Assembly (NCBI RefSeq): GCF_017302275.1
Contig: NZ_JAFLDR010000029.1
Location: 1-51,918, forward strand
DNA: 51,918 nucleotides
Source of the DNA: Sulfuritalea sp.
GTDB taxonomy: Bacteria; Pseudomonadota; Gammaproteobacteria; Burkholderiales; Rhodocyclaceae
Reading direction: 5' to 3'
Notes under the pieces: model-generated
Told to the model about the DNA's origin: nothing
Databases searched by the model: none
What the model saw: the letters and a program-made list of their open reading frames with translations, nothing else
Program-made: the position numbers and the translations under genes
Part shown: piece after piece, positions 32,784-42,540 of the stretch
Layout: every line of letters begins with the position of its first letter
Numbering within the stretch: the stretch's first letter is position 1

Positions 32784-34018
32784 TTGAGCTGGATCCTGAG
32801 GCCCCAGGGTACCGGCGCCTTGCCCTTGACCAGCCAGAGCACCGGGTAGTCCGGTGCCAGTTTGGGAAAATCGCCCTCGGCGTCGGTGAAATACACCAGG
32901 GCATCGGGCCGCGCGCCTACGCCCTCGATCCAGTCGAAGACCGGCGCGAACGAGGTATCGCCGCCCCCTTCGAAGCGGCGCGGCAGGTGCAGCTCCTGCC
33001 AGGGCTCGCAGATCCAGGGTGCATCGGGTGCCAGCGCCGCGTCACAGGCAAGCAGGCTGATGCGCACCGGCAGCGTACCCTTGAGCGCGTTGAGCTCGCC
33101 GACGAAGGCGGCGAGGTCGGCGTCGGAAATCGAGCCGGAGGTGTCGAGCGCCACCACGATGTCGCCGGCGCGGCTGCGCAGGCTGGGCAGGAGGGCGTCG
33201 CCCGGACTTTCCCCGCTGCGCCGCGAGGGCCGCGCCCAGCTGTAGTCGTCGCGCGCCGCCTGCGACAGGTATTGCGCCAGCGCCGCGCGCCACGAGACTT
33301 GCGGTGCCAGGGTGGCGTCGGCGAGGCGGGCAAGGATGGCGGAGAGCTTTCCCGACTCGCGCGCGCGCTGCGCGGCGGCGGCGAGATGCCGCTGCCATTG
33401 CTGCTGCAGTTGGTCCTTTTCCCGCGCCGACAGCGGGGGCGGTGGCGCTGCCGCGGATTCGTTCGCCGTGTCGCCAGCGCCGACTTTCTGCGGGGCATCG
33501 TTGCCTGAGCCTTCTCCGCTTCCGCCCTGGCCATCCCCCTGCCCACCGTCGTCGCCGTCCCAGGCGTGGTCGTCCAGGGTTTCCTGGTCGAGGCTGTCGT
33601 CGAGGCAGGGATAAATCTCTTCGGCGGCCATGCCGTGGTACAGGCTCAGCACCTGCGCTCCGGGCGGCGGCTTGAGGCCTTCGTCCAGCAGCAGCGGGTT
33701 GACCGCGAAGTCGCAGGCCAGATCCCACAGCCGCTGCACCCGGTGGCCGCGCCGCGCGAAATGGCCCAGCGCACAATGCAGCGCCTCGTGGGCCAGCGCG
33801 AACCGCACCTCGGCCGCGCTCAGGCCGGCGATCCATTGCGGGTTGTAGTAGAGCTTGCGCGCGTCGGTGCCGGTGGTGCGGCACCATTCGCCGGCGGCGA
33901 CCAGCGGCAGGCGCAGCACCAGCGCGCCGAGGAAGGGCTTGTCCAGGATCAGCCTCGCTCGTGCGGCGGCGAGCATCGCCGCGGCGCGGGTGGCGGCCGG
34001 TTCCGGGACTTCAGTCAT
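32780..34018 (-). CDS. VWA-like protein with zinc-peptidase-like N-terminal domain
   Basis: The 412-residue protein combines an HExxH-type site (FALAHEALHCALGHF near residue 76) with an acidic, Gly-rich linker (160-195) and a C-terminal VWA-like domain. The VWA MIDAS DxSxS is seen in VVALDTSGSISDAD near 290. This two-domain layout is found beside MoxR ATPases, where the pair is thought to act as a metal-dependent chaperone on protein complexes. It overlaps the MoxR gene by eight bases. The linker contains a copy of the dispersed motif on the opposite strand, reading KVGAGDTA. Confidence 0.8.
   Translation of the reverse strand: MTEVPEPAATRAAAMLAAARARLILDKPFLGALVLRLPLVAAGEWCRTTGTDARKLYYNPQWIAGLSAAEVRFALAHEALHCALGHFARRGHRVQRLWDLACDFAVNPLLLDEGLKPPPGAQVLSLYHGMAAEEIYPCLDDSLDQETLDDHAWDGDDGGQGDGQGGSGEGSGNDAPQKVGAGDTANESAAAPPPPLSAREKDQLQQQWQRHLAAAAQRARESGKLSAILARLADATLAPQVSWRAALAQYLSQAARDDYSWARPSRRSGESPGDALLPSLRSRAGDIVVALDTSGSISDADLAAFVGELNALKGTLPVRISLLACDAALAPDAPWICEPWQELHLPRRFEGGGDTSFAPVFDWIEGVGARPDALVYFTDAEGDFPKLAPDYPVLWLVKGKAPVPWGLRIQLN
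33475..33487 (+). repeat. Dispersed 13-bp motif, copy 4
   Basis: Exact core with the long upstream match TTCGCCGTG-TCGC. It lies within the VWA gene but on the non-coding strand, in the low-complexity linker. Confidence 0.7.
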
Positions 34019-35063
34019 ACAGCATCAGGTCGGCCACCGCATGGGCCCAGCCGGAGAACTGCGGCACCGCGAACAGCTTGGCGCCGACGCCGCGATGCAG
34101 GTCGGACACCAGCATCACGCCCATCTCGCGCAGGGGCAGGCGTTGCGCGTAGTCGAGGATGTGGCCCCAGACCTCGGCCGCCTGCGGCGTATCGCGGGCG
34201 CGCAGCGCACGGCCGACGAGGGCGGCGGCCACGGCGTATTGCAGGTCGATTTCGGTCGGCACCGCCGCCGGGCGTCCGGCGACGATGGCATCGAGGTCGG
34301 GCAGGCGGTCGACGCTTTCCACGTAGGCTGCGCACTCGATCCCCGCCGCCTGGCCGACGCAGGCCGCCAGCGCGCCGCCGAGCAGGTCGAGGCGGTCGCC
34401 GAACTTTGTCAGTGCACGATGCGCGAACTCCCACGAGCGCGGGCTGGGAAAGGCCATTTCACCGGCAAGCGAGCGTGCCGGGTCGAAGTCGAAGATCAGT
34501 TCCGGCTTGAAGCGCAGGAAGCCGATGATGCGCTCATCGATGCCGCTGGCGTAGGCCCAGCTCACCCAGTCGTCGAGGTTCACGTCCAATTCGAAGTGCG
34601 AAAAGCGGTTGGCCAGCGGCGCCGGCATGGCATAGGTGACGCCGCGGTCGCCCTGGCGGTTGCCAGCGGCGAAGATGGCCCAGCCCGCGGGGATGTGGTA
34701 GTCGCCGAGGCGCCGGTCGAGGATCAGCTGGTAGGCGGCGGCGGCCACGGCGGGCGGCGCCGAGGTGATTTCGTCGAGGAACAGCACGCCGCGCGGACCG
34801 TGGCGCGTCGCGTCGGGCAGCAGCGCGGGCACCGCCCAGTCAACCGTGTCGCCGGTGCGAAAGGGGATGCCGCGCAGGTCGGAAGGTTCCATCTGCGAGA
34901 GGCGCAGGTCGATCACCGGCACGGCATGGCGCGCGGCGACCTGGGCCACGATCTGCGACTTGCCGACACCGGGCGGACCCCAGAGCATGACCGGCGTGTG
35001 GTGGCCCTCGGCGGTGCTGAGGAATTCGCGTTCGAGGACGAAGGAAAGTTGTGCGGGACGCAT
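34011..35063 (-). CDS. MoxR-family AAA+ ATPase
   Basis: The 350-residue protein has Walker A GPPGVGKSQIVAQVA near residue 31, Walker B GVLFLDEITSAPP near 91, sensor 1 FAAGNRQGD near 130 and an arginine-containing PLANRFSHFELD near 148. MoxR ATPases remodel or load cofactors into target complexes with a VWA partner, here encoded next with an 8-base overlap. The ATG at 35063 is used since homology begins there; the frame opens ten codons earlier. The 280-bp upstream gap contains an AT-rich stretch (about 35158-35200) and no other clear element. Confidence 0.85.
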   Translation of the reverse strand: MRPAQLSFVLEREFLSTAEGHHTPVMLWGPPGVGKSQIVAQVAARHAVPVIDLRLSQMEPSDLRGIPFRTGDTVDWAVPALLPDATRHGPRGVLFLDEITSAPPAVAAAAYQLILDRRLGDYHIPAGWAIFAAGNRQGDRGVTYAMPAPLANRFSHFELDVNLDDWVSWAYASGIDERIIGFLRFKPELIFDFDPARSLAGEMAFPSPRSWEFAHRALTKFGDRLDLLGGALAACVGQAAGIECAAYVESVDRLPDLDAIVAGRPAAVPTEIDLQYAVAAALVGRALRARDTPQAAEVWGHILDYAQRLPLREMGVMLVSDLHRGVGAKLFAVPQFSGWAHAVADLMLYD

Positions 35064-35344
35064 CGGCAGGGTCCGGAATCGTTGGGTTCGCAAAAAATCG
35101 GCGGGGAGGTGCGGTACCGCGCGCGCCGGGCGGATAGCCTAAACGAATTCCGCGTCACTTGATTTAAAACATATTTTTATCAATGGCTTGAAAAAAGTAA
35201 TCGGACGAACGGAAGGGGCGTCGCGAATGCCGCGGGTGCTCGCATAGTCCTCTAGCGCCTCGCCCGCATCGTTCGCGAAAAACCTTCCGCCGGCGGTCTG
35301 TGCTAAGGTCATCGACCCGCCCGATTCCCGAGTCCAAGCCGCGC

Positions 35345-38300
35345 ATGTCCGCCATTCCGATTTCTCAAAGCGATGTTCCCGCCGACTTCGAAGACCAGTT
35401 CGACGCCAGGACCATCGAACGCGGCCGGACTTATGCCGCCGAAGGCCGGGTGCGCATCGTCCGTGTTGCGCGGGCGCCGGGCGAAGTCCATGTCGAAGCG
35501 GAAGTGCAGGGGACGCGAGCGCGTCCCTATGAAGTCGATCTCTGGCTTGAAGTCGACCCAGAGGGCGCGGTCGTCGACCTCGACAACGTCTGCATGTGCC
35601 CGGTCAAGGAGAACTGCAAGCATGTCGTCGCGACCTTGCTGAGCCTGGGGCAGGGTGCCGATCTCGCGACCCTGGCTGCTGGGTATGGCGCCGTCCCGCC
35701 GCAAGGGGGCGACTTTCCGGAGCCGGGCGTGGCGGTGCTGAACTGGATCGCCGGACTGGACATTCCGGAAGCCCGCCCGCGACCGGAATCGCGTCCGCAG
35801 CCTCGGGTGGTCTATCTGCTGCAATCGGGAAATCCGCCCAGCCTCACGTTGGGCAAGAGCCGTCCGCTGAAGAAGGGCGGCTACGGCAAGCCGGCCAGCT
35901 ACCGCCCGCAGCCCTACGACCTCGGCGCCGCGCGCAGCCACCGCGACTTCATCCTCGACGAGGATATCGCGCCGCTGCGCCTGTTCCTCGCGCTGCAGGC
36001 CGGCGGCGGCTATTACTACAACGAGGCGGTGGATGTGACCGGTGAGACCGGCGCGCTGCTGCTGCGACTGGCATTGCGCACCGGTCGGCTCTATCTTGCG
36101 GGGCTGGTCGAGCTGCCGCTGGCGGCCGGTGCGCCACTGCCGCTCGAACTGCACTGGTTGCACAACGCGGCCGGCCTGCAGCAACTGGCGATCGACCTGC
36201 CGCCGGGCCTGCAACGGATTCCGACCACGCCGCTGTTCTACCTTGACACGGCGAGCGGCAGCATGGGCGAACTGCGCAGCGAGATTTCCGGACACCTGCT
36301 GCGGGAACTTCTGCACGCGCCGCCGCTGAACGAAGCCGAGGCGCCGCTGGTGCGGCAGAAGCTGGCGCAACTGGCGCAGCAGCGGCGGCTGTCGCTGCCG
36401 CTGCCCGATGCCTCCGACGCCGTGCCGGCGGGCCAGCCCGCCGCACGCGTGGTGCTCACCCTGGGACGCTTCCGCCACCTGGCCATGAGCCGCCTGCACG
36501 ACGAGATGGCGCTTGCCGTGCTGCATTTCGACTATCCGCAGGGCCTCGACGTGCTCGGCAGCGAACAGCCGTCGCCCTTCATGCGGCAGCGCGTCGATGG
36601 CCAGTGGCGCACGCTGCAGCGCGACCTGGAAACGGAAGGCATTGCCTGGCGCCAATTGCAATCGGTCGGACTCGAAAGCTGGCAGCGCGCCCTGGGCAGT
36701 TACCAGCGCATCGAAGGCACGCCCGACGGCCTGATGCCGCGCCGCAGCGACGTCGTCGGCTGGCTCGGCTTCCTCAATGAAGGCGTCCCCGAACTGGAAC
36801 GGCAGGACATCAAGGTAGAGTTCGCGGCGGACTTCCCATATCGCCTGGCGCAGGCGGAAGACTGGTTCGTCGCGGTCGAGGAGAGCGTCGGCAACGACTG
36901 GTTCGATCTCGACCTCGGTGTCAGCGTCGGCGGCGAACGCGTCAGTCTGGTGCCGCCGCTGCTGCGCCTGCTGCGCGAACAGCCGGACCTGCTTGGCGTG
37001 GTACGCAGCCTCGACGACGCCGATCATTTCCCCGTCGCGCTGGATGCACGGCGCATCCTGCCGGTGCCGGCCGGCCGGCTCAAGGCCTGGCTGCTGCCGC
37101 TGCTCGAATTCCTCGACGAGGAGCGGCCGCGCCTCTCGCGCCACCACGCCGCGGCGCTGGCCGGGCTCGACGACCTGCCGACGCACTGGATCGGCGGCGA
37201 GGAACTGCGCGCGCTGGGGCGCCGCCTGCGCGACTTCTCCGGCATCACCCGCCGCGAGCCGGCGCCCGGTTTCACCGCGACCCTGCGCCCCTACCAGCAG
37301 GACGGCCTCGACTGGCTGCAGTTCCTGCGCGAATACGGCCTGGCCGGGATACTGGCCGACGACATGGGTCTCGGCAAGACGGTGCAGACGCTGGCCCACC
37401 TGCACCTCGAGAAAGCCTCCGGGCGTGCGGACCGTCCCAGCCTGGTGGTCGCCACCACCAGCCTGATGGCCAACTGGCGCGACGAGGCGGCGCAGTTCGC
37501 GCCCGAACTCAAGGTGCTGACGCTGCACGGCAAGGACCGCGCCGACCTGTTCGCCGACATTGCCGGCGCCGATCTGGTACTGACGACCTACCCGCTGCTG
37601 GTGCGCGACCGTGAGACCCTGCTGGCACAGCAATGGCACCTGCTGGTGATGGACGAGGCGCAGTTCATCAAGAACCCCAAGGCGCAGTCGCACCAGGTGG
37701 CGCGCCAGTTGAAGGCGCGGCATCGCCTGTCGCTGACCGGCACGCCGCTGGAAAACCACCTCGGCGAACTCTGGGCGCAGTTCGATTTCCTGCTGCCCGG
37801 CCTGCTCGGCAACGGCAAGCGCTTCGTCCAGGTCTATCGCACGCCGATCGAGAAGCTCGGCGACGAGGACATGCGCAGCCAGCTTGCGGAGCGGGTGCGG
37901 CCCTTCCTGCTGCGGCGGACCAAGGAGCAGGTGCTGAAGGATCTGCCGCCACGGACCGAGATGGTGCGCTGGGTCGAGATCGAGGGCGGCCAGCGCGACC
38001 TCTACGAATCCCTGCGCGTCGCCTTCGACCGCAAGCTGCGCGTGGCGCTGACCGAGCAGGGCGTCGGCCGCAGCCAGATCATGATTTTCGACGCACTGCT
38101 CAAGCTGCGGCAGATCTGCTGCGATCCGCGCCTGGTCAAGCTGCCCGCCGCGGAGGCGCTGGTGAAAAAGGGCCACGCGCATTCGGCCAAGCTGGCCACG
38201 CTGATGGAAATGCTGGTTGAACTGCTCGACGAGGGGCGCAAGGTGCTGTTGTTCTCGCAGTTCACCTCGATGCTGGCATTGATCGAAGTCGAGCTGGAAA

Positions 38301-38710
38301 AGCACGGCATTCCCTACGCGCGCCTCACCGGCCAGACCCGCGACCGCGAAACCCCGATCGCCGATTTCCAGCAGGGCCGCGTGCCGCTGTTCCTGATCAG
38401 CCTCAAGGCCGGCGGCACCGGCCTCAACCTGACCGCCGCCGACACCGTGATCCACTACGACCCGTGGTGGAACCCGGCGGTCGAGGAGCAGGCCACCGCG
38501 CGCGCCCATCGCATCGGCCAGGACAAGCCGGTGTTCGTCTACAAGCTGATGACGCAGGGCACGGTCGAGGAAAAGATCCTTGCCCTGCAGGACCGCAAGC
38601 GCGGCCTGGCCGACCAGTTGATGCGCGGCCCCAGGGGCGAGGAGGTCGTCGCCGGCAGCCGCCTGATCACCGCAGGCGACCTCGACGTGCTATTCCAGCC
38701 GCTCGGATAG
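35345..38710 (+). CDS. SNF2-family helicase with N-terminal SWIM zinc finger
   Basis: The 1121-residue protein has a SWIM finger near residue 80 (VCMCPVKENCKHVVATLL, CxC...CxH). A long helicase-associated region follows, then an SNF2 ATPase core with motif I DDMGLGKTVQTLAHLH near 672, motif II MDEAQFIKN near 770 and motif III SLTGTPLENHLGELW. The C-terminal lobe has LFLISLKAGGTGLNLTAAD and ARAHRIGQDKPV. These proteins move along duplex DNA and act in repair or transcription restart, besides RapA. It stands alone on its strand, starting 280 bp from the divergent MoxR gene. Confidence 0.9.
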   Translation: MSAIPISQSDVPADFEDQFDARTIERGRTYAAEGRVRIVRVARAPGEVHVEAEVQGTRARPYEVDLWLEVDPEGAVVDLDNVCMCPVKENCKHVVATLLSLGQGADLATLAAGYGAVPPQGGDFPEPGVAVLNWIAGLDIPEARPRPESRPQPRVVYLLQSGNPPSLTLGKSRPLKKGGYGKPASYRPQPYDLGAARSHRDFILDEDIAPLRLFLALQAGGGYYYNEAVDVTGETGALLLRLALRTGRLYLAGLVELPLAAGAPLPLELHWLHNAAGLQQLAIDLPPGLQRIPTTPLFYLDTASGSMGELRSEISGHLLRELLHAPPLNEAEAPLVRQKLAQLAQQRRLSLPLPDASDAVPAGQPAARVVLTLGRFRHLAMSRLHDEMALAVLHFDYPQGLDVLGSEQPSPFMRQRVDGQWRTLQRDLETEGIAWRQLQSVGLESWQRALGSYQRIEGTPDGLMPRRSDVVGWLGFLNEGVPELERQDIKVEFAADFPYRLAQAEDWFVAVEESVGNDWFDLDLGVSVGGERVSLVPPLLRLLREQPDLLGVVRSLDDADHFPVALDARRILPVPAGRLKAWLLPLLEFLDEERPRLSRHHAAALAGLDDLPTHWIGGEELRALGRRLRDFSGITRREPAPGFTATLRPYQQDGLDWLQFLREYGLAGILADDMGLGKTVQTLAHLHLEKASGRADRPSLVVATTSLMANWRDEAAQFAPELKVLTLHGKDRADLFADIAGADLVLTTYPLLVRDRETLLAQQWHLLVMDEAQFIKNPKAQSHQVARQLKARHRLSLTGTPLENHLGELWAQFDFLLPGLLGNGKRFVQVYRTPIEKLGDEDMRSQLAERVRPFLLRRTKEQVLKDLPPRTEMVRWVEIEGGQRDLYESLRVAFDRKLRVALTEQGVGRSQIMIFDALLKLRQICCDPRLVKLPAAEALVKKGHAHSAKLATLMEMLVELLDEGRKVLLFSQFTSMLALIEVELEKHGIPYARLTGQTRDRETPIADFQQGRVPLFLISLKAGGTGLNLTAADTVIHYDPWWNPAVEEQATARAHRIGQDKPVFVYKLMTQGTVEEKILALQDRKRGLADQLMRGPRGEEVVAGSRLITAGDLDVLFQPLG

Positions 38711-38777
38711 GCGCGGCGGAATCGCATGCGAAAATCCGCCATCGTTTGAATCACCACCCAACAGAGGAGTCACCACC

Positions 38778-39434
38778 ATGCTGAAGCTGTATTACGGTCC
38801 CGGCGCCTGTTCCTTCGTGCCCCATGCCGCGCTGGAAGTGGTCAAGGCCGCCACCGGCGCGGAGTTCGAGACCCAGTCCGTCAAGCTGCACAAGGGCGAG
38901 CAGCACACGCCCGAGTACCTGGCGCTGAATCCGCTGGGCCTGGTGCCGGTGCTGGTGGAAGACGGCAAGCCGCTGACCCAGATCGTGGCCATCTGCGACT
39001 TCCTCGACCGGCGCTTTCCGCAGGCAGGCCTGCTGCCCGTCGATCCCTGGCAGCGCGCCCAGGCGTTATCCACCTTCGTCTGGATGAACAACACCGTGCA
39101 TCCGACCTTCACCCATGTCTTTCGTCCGGCCGCTTTCGCCGCCGGCGATGATGCGCAGGCCGATGTCAGGACCCAGGCCGTGACGAAGTTCCGCGAACAC
39201 CTGGAGCGCATCCAGGCCATGACCGCCCATGCTGCCCCATGGCTGTTGGGCGACAAGCCTTCCTTCGTCGATTTCTATGCGCTGGTGTTCCTGCGCTGGG
39301 GCGGGTTGGCCGGCATTGATCCGGCCACGCTGCCGGCCTACCAGGCATTCGTCGAGCGTGTCGCCGCGCATCCCGCGGTGGCGGCCGCGATGGCGCGCGA
39401 AGGCATCCGGCTCGACACCTACAAGCCCAGGTAG
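38778..39434 (+). CDS. Glutathione S-transferase family protein
   Basis: The 218-residue protein has the thioredoxin-like N-domain of a bacterial GST ([20 protein letters not shown], with a Ser/Cys pair at the usual active-site turn), [27 protein letters not shown] near 50-75 that binds glutathione, and an all-helical C-domain. An AGAGGAG ribosome-binding site precedes the ATG. The following gene is a haloacetate-dehalogenase-type hydrolase 28 bp later, so the two may share a detoxification role. Confidence 0.88.
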   Translation: MLKLYYGPGACSFVPHAALEVVKAATGAEFETQSVKLHKGEQHTPEYLALNPLGLVPVLVEDGKPLTQIVAICDFLDRRFPQAGLLPVDPWQRAQALSTFVWMNNTVHPTFTHVFRPAAFAAGDDAQADVRTQAVTKFREHLERIQAMTAHAAPWLLGDKPSFVDFYALVFLRWGGLAGIDPATLPAYQAFVERVAAHPAVAAAMAREGIRLDTYKPR

Positions 39435-39462
39435 CGCGCCGGACGGCAGACGGGAGCAGGGC

Positions 39463-40377
39463 GTGGCTCTCTTCGACGCATCCTTCGCCGCGCGGCGCAT
39501 CGTTGTCGGCGGCACGGAAATCCATCTGCGGCTGCGGCCCAACCCGCGCCAGCCGGCGCTGCTCCTGCTGCACGGCTATCCCGAAACGCATGCCATGTGG
39601 CACGCGCTGGCGCCGCTGCTCGCCGCCGACTACGCGCTGGTCATCCCCGACCTGCGCGGCTATGGCGACTCGGGAAAGCCGCCTTCGCGGCCCGACGCCG
39701 CCAACCAGTCCAAGCGCGCGATGGCGCAGGACATGGCCGAGCTGATGACGGCGCTCGGCCACCCGCGCTTTCACGTCGCGGGGCACGACCGCGGCGCGCG
39801 CGTCACGCACCGGCTTTGCCTAGACCACGAGGCGCGCATCCTGAGCGCCTGCGTGATGGACATCGTGCCGACGCTGACCACCTTCGAGCTGACCAACCAG
39901 GCGTTGGCCACCGCCTACTTCCACTGGTTCTTCCTGATCCAGGCGGCGCCGCTGCCCGAGCGCATGATCGCCGCCGATCCGGCTGGCTGGCTGCGCGGCT
40001 GCCTCTCGCGCTGGAGCATGGGCAACGATGCAGCATTTGCCGACGCAGCGGTCGCCGAGTTCGTCCGCTGCTTTTCCGACCCCGAGGCGATCCGTGCCAG
40101 TTGCGACGACTACCGCGCCGCGGCAGGCATCGACCTGGTCCATGACCGCGCCGAAGGCGGGCGCCGCCTGCATGTGCCGCTGCTGGTGCTGTGGGGCGCG
40201 CGCGGCTTCGTCGGGCGAAACTACGATGTGCTCGCGCTGTGGCGCGAAAAAGCGGCCGATGTGCGCGGCGCTGCACTGGATTGCGGCCACTTCCTGCCGG
40301 AGGAAGACCCGGCGCAAGTCGCCGATCGCCTGCGCGGATTCATCGCCTCGCTTGCCGGCGCGCCTCCCGGCCATTGA
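39463..40377 (+). CDS. Probable fluoroacetate/haloacetate dehalogenase (alpha/beta hydrolase)
   Basis: From the GTG at 39463 (GGAG six bases before), the 304-residue protein keeps the full active-site set described for fluoroacetate dehalogenase: nucleophile Asp109 in [11 protein letters not shown], carboxylate-binding Arg110 and Arg113, Asp133, His154-Trp155 in YFHWFFL, Tyr217 in [12 protein letters not shown], and catalytic His276 in CGHFLPEE. These align one or two residues off the Asp110/Arg111/Arg114/Asp134 numbering of the characterised enzyme. It would replace halide by hydroxyl to give glycolate. Epoxide hydrolases share the fold but lack the two arginines. Confidence 0.82.
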   Translation: MALFDASFAARRIVVGGTEIHLRLRPNPRQPALLLLHGYPETHAMWHALAPLLAADYALVIPDLRGYGDSGKPPSRPDAANQSKRAMAQDMAELMTALGHPRFHVAGHDRGARVTHRLCLDHEARILSACVMDIVPTLTTFELTNQALATAYFHWFFLIQAAPLPERMIAADPAGWLRGCLSRWSMGNDAAFADAAVAEFVRCFSDPEAIRASCDDYRAAAGIDLVHDRAEGGRRLHVPLLVLWGARGFVGRNYDVLALWREKAADVRGAALDCGHFLPEEDPAQVADRLRGFIASLAGAPPGH

Positions 40378-40400
40378 TAGCGCCTTGCAGCGGATCGCGT

Positions 40401-40766
40401 TCAGGCATACACCGGCGAGACATCGGCATAGATGCGGTATTCGCGTGCCAGCCCGGCGTCGAGCCGCATGATGTTGGCGAAGGGCAGGACGACTTCGCGG
40501 CCGTCGTGGCGGATGTACGCGACCGTGCCGCGGCAAATCAGGGTGTCGCCGGCGGCCCATGATCCGAGCCGGGTGTGGCGCAGTCCGCGCAGTCCGGCGA
40601 AGAATCCAGCGACCATGGCCGTCACCTGCGCCGTGCCGTTCGCCGGCGGCAGGTTGCCGAACTGGAATTCGACATCCGGAGCAAGGTGCGCGACGAAGCG
40701 CTCGACATTCATGGCGTCGATGCTGGCAAACAGGCTGGCGAGCCAGGATTCTTGATCCGTTTTCAT
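40401..40766 (-). CDS. SnoaL-like / NTF2-fold protein
   Basis: The 121-residue protein has the NTF2-like order: an N-terminal helix (SWLASLFASIDAMNVERFVAHLAPDVEFQFG), then LPPANGTAQVTAMVAGFFAGL and a curved sheet (DTLICRGTVAYIRHDGREVVLPFANIMRL). This fold serves as isomerase, cyclase or ligand-binding domain. The specific role is not inferable. It is convergent with the dehalogenase gene. The frame is open 69 codons upstream, but the ATG at 40766 starts the homology. Confidence 0.7.
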   Translation of the reverse strand: MKTDQESWLASLFASIDAMNVERFVAHLAPDVEFQFGNLPPANGTAQVTAMVAGFFAGLRGLRHTRLGSWAAGDTLICRGTVAYIRHDGREVVLPFANIMRLDAGLAREYRIYADVSPVYA

Positions 40767-41118
40767 GATGGTGGTTGGGTGGTTGTGGATTGAGGAGTCC
40801 GGATTATGGGGGCGCCCGGCATTTTTGGTCGGGACGAGCCGGATTCGCCGTATCGCCAGCGCCGACTTTTTGTTGGCCGCAATTCGTGCTGGGCGGCTGC
40901 GGATTGCCGGGGCAATCGTCCGCCGCAATTCTGAATCCTTGTGGCGCGGGACGTTGCAGAAAGTGACGCGCACGATCGCTGGCGCCGATGCAAAAAGCCA
41001 AGCAGGCGAGACCCGTGGTCAAGCGCGCAGCGCAGGATCCCCGGTTAATCGCTGCGGCCGAAGCTGAAGCCGAGGTCCTGGCCCTTGATGGTCAGTGCGG
41101 GGAACGCCGCGAATCGTG
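40767..41118. other. Non-coding gap of 350 bp carrying a motif copy
   Basis: No convincing gene is seen between the SnoaL-like gene and the hflX stop codon. The gap holds the best-preserved extended copy of the dispersed motif and some imperfect GC-rich repeats (GCAATTCGTGC and GCAATTCTGAAT flank a stretch GGCAATCGTCCGCC). No terminator with a T-tract is evident. Confidence 0.5.
40857..40869 (+). repeat. Dispersed 13-bp motif, copy 5
   Basis: Exact core with upstream GGATTCGCCGTA-TCGC, in the non-coding gap 91 bp upstream of the SnoaL-like start codon. This is the only copy far from any reading frame on the same strand. Confidence 0.7.
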
Positions 41119-42474
41119 CTACGGCGTGCCGGCGAACTTCTCCCGCAGCGCCGCCACGGTGTCACGCTCGCCGCGCACGCGCAGGAAGGCGCCGTTCTCG
41201 TCGGCGCGTTCGCCCAGCACCTCGCAACTGGCGAAGACGGTCCCGCGCTGCTGCTGCGCCGACCAGGGCAGGAACAGTTCGGCTTCGACCTCGTCCTGGC
41301 GGAAGGCGGCGAGGATAGCCTCGCGCAGGGTGGCGACATCGTCGGCGCGGCGCGCGCTCATTACGATGCAATCGGGATAGAGCGCGCGCAGTTCGGCTTC
41401 GCGGGCCGCCTGCGCGGCGTCGTCGCCAACGTGGTCGACCTTGTTGAAGACGCGGATGCGCGGCACCTCCTGGGCGCCGATCTCGGCCAGCACCTTGTCG
41501 GTCACCGCCAGCTGCCGCTCGAAGCCGGGATCGCTGGCGTCGATGACGTGCAGCAGCAGGGCGGCGTCGAGCGCCTCCTCAAGGGTGGACTTGAAAGAGG
41601 CGACCAGGCCGTGCGGCAGGTTCTTGATGAAGCCGACCGTATCGCTGACCAGCACGCGCGGCCGGCTCTCGGGTTGCAGCGCGCGTACGGTGGTGTCGAG
41701 CGTGGCGAACAGCTTGTCCTCGACCAGCACGTCGCTGCCGGTCAGCGCGCGCATCAGGGTCGACTTGCCGGCGTTGGTGTAGCCGACCAGCGCCACGCTG
41801 GCCAGCCCCTGGCGCTCCAGTCGGCGCGCGCGCTGGGTCTTGCGCTCGGCGTCCATGGCGACGATTTCCTGCTGCAACTCGGCGATGCGGTCGCGGATCT
41901 TGCGCCGGTCCATCTCGGTGTGCGATTCGCCGGCACCGCGCCCGCCGGTGCCGCTGCGCTGCCGGCCTTGCGGCCCGGCCAGCTTGGCCGCCTCGCGCAG
42001 GCGCGGCGCCATGTAGCCCAGTCGGGCGATTTCGACTTGGGCGCGCGCGGCGCGCGAAGTGGCGTGGCGGTGGAAGATTTCGAGGATGACCATGGTGCGG
42101 TCCATCACCTCGCAGCCGAGCTCCTTTTCCAGATTGCGCGCCTGCGAGGGCGAAATCTCGTGGTCCACGAAAATGGCGTCGATCCTGCCGGCGTTCGGGT
42201 CGGCGGCGGCATGGCGCGCCGGCTCGAAGGCGCCGGGCGCCGGTTCCATGTCGATGAACGCCTTGATTTCCTCGCGTTTGCCGGTGCCAAGGTAGGCCGT
42301 CGCGTCGAAGCTGGAGCGCTTCTGGGTGAAGGTGGCGACGATCTCGAAGCCGAGCGTCTTGGCGAGGTCGCGCAGTTCGGCCAGCGAGGCCTCGAACTCG
42401 ATATCGCTCACGGATGGCAGTTGCACGGCCGCGACCACGGCGTTGATGGGCTTGTCCTTGACTTCTTTTTGCAT
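41119..42474 (-). CDS. hflX: Ribosome-associated GTPase HflX
   Basis: The 451-residue protein has the HflX N-terminal domain (AYLGTGKREEIKAFI near 62, IFVDHEISPSQARNLE near 103, RTMVILEIFHRHA), a coiled helix pair, and a G domain with P-loop VGYTNAGKSTLMRAL near 230, SDTVGFIKNLPH near 275 and NKVD near 345. HflX splits stalled ribosomes under stress. Most betaproteobacteria have hfq just upstream; here the upstream region is instead a non-coding segment with strong secondary structure. Confidence 0.93.
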   Translation of the reverse strand: MQKEVKDKPINAVVAAVQLPSVSDIEFEASLAELRDLAKTLGFEIVATFTQKRSSFDATAYLGTGKREEIKAFIDMEPAPGAFEPARHAAADPNAGRIDAIFVDHEISPSQARNLEKELGCEVMDRTMVILEIFHRHATSRAARAQVEIARLGYMAPRLREAAKLAGPQGRQRSGTGGRGAGESHTEMDRRKIRDRIAELQQEIVAMDAERKTQRARRLERQGLASVALVGYTNAGKSTLMRALTGSDVLVEDKLFATLDTTVRALQPESRPRVLVSDTVGFIKNLPHGLVASFKSTLEEALDAALLLHVIDASDPGFERQLAVTDKVLAEIGAQEVPRIRVFNKVDHVGDDAAQAAREAELRALYPDCIVMSARRADDVATLREAILAAFRQDEVEAELFLPWSAQQQRGTVFASCEVLGERADENGAFLRVRGERDTVAALREKFAGTP

Positions 42475-42540
42475 GCGGAAAGGGCTGCTATGGTTTGGGC
42501 GAAGGCGGATAGTACCCGTCCCAGCACCATTGTCGAGAAT

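Noticed and set aside
35309-38509. A 1066-codon open frame on the minus strand opposite the SNF2 gene
   Set aside because: It has no recognisable domain and odd His/Gln/Arg-rich composition, and it mirrors a clear SNF2 helicase. High GC content produces such antisense frames.
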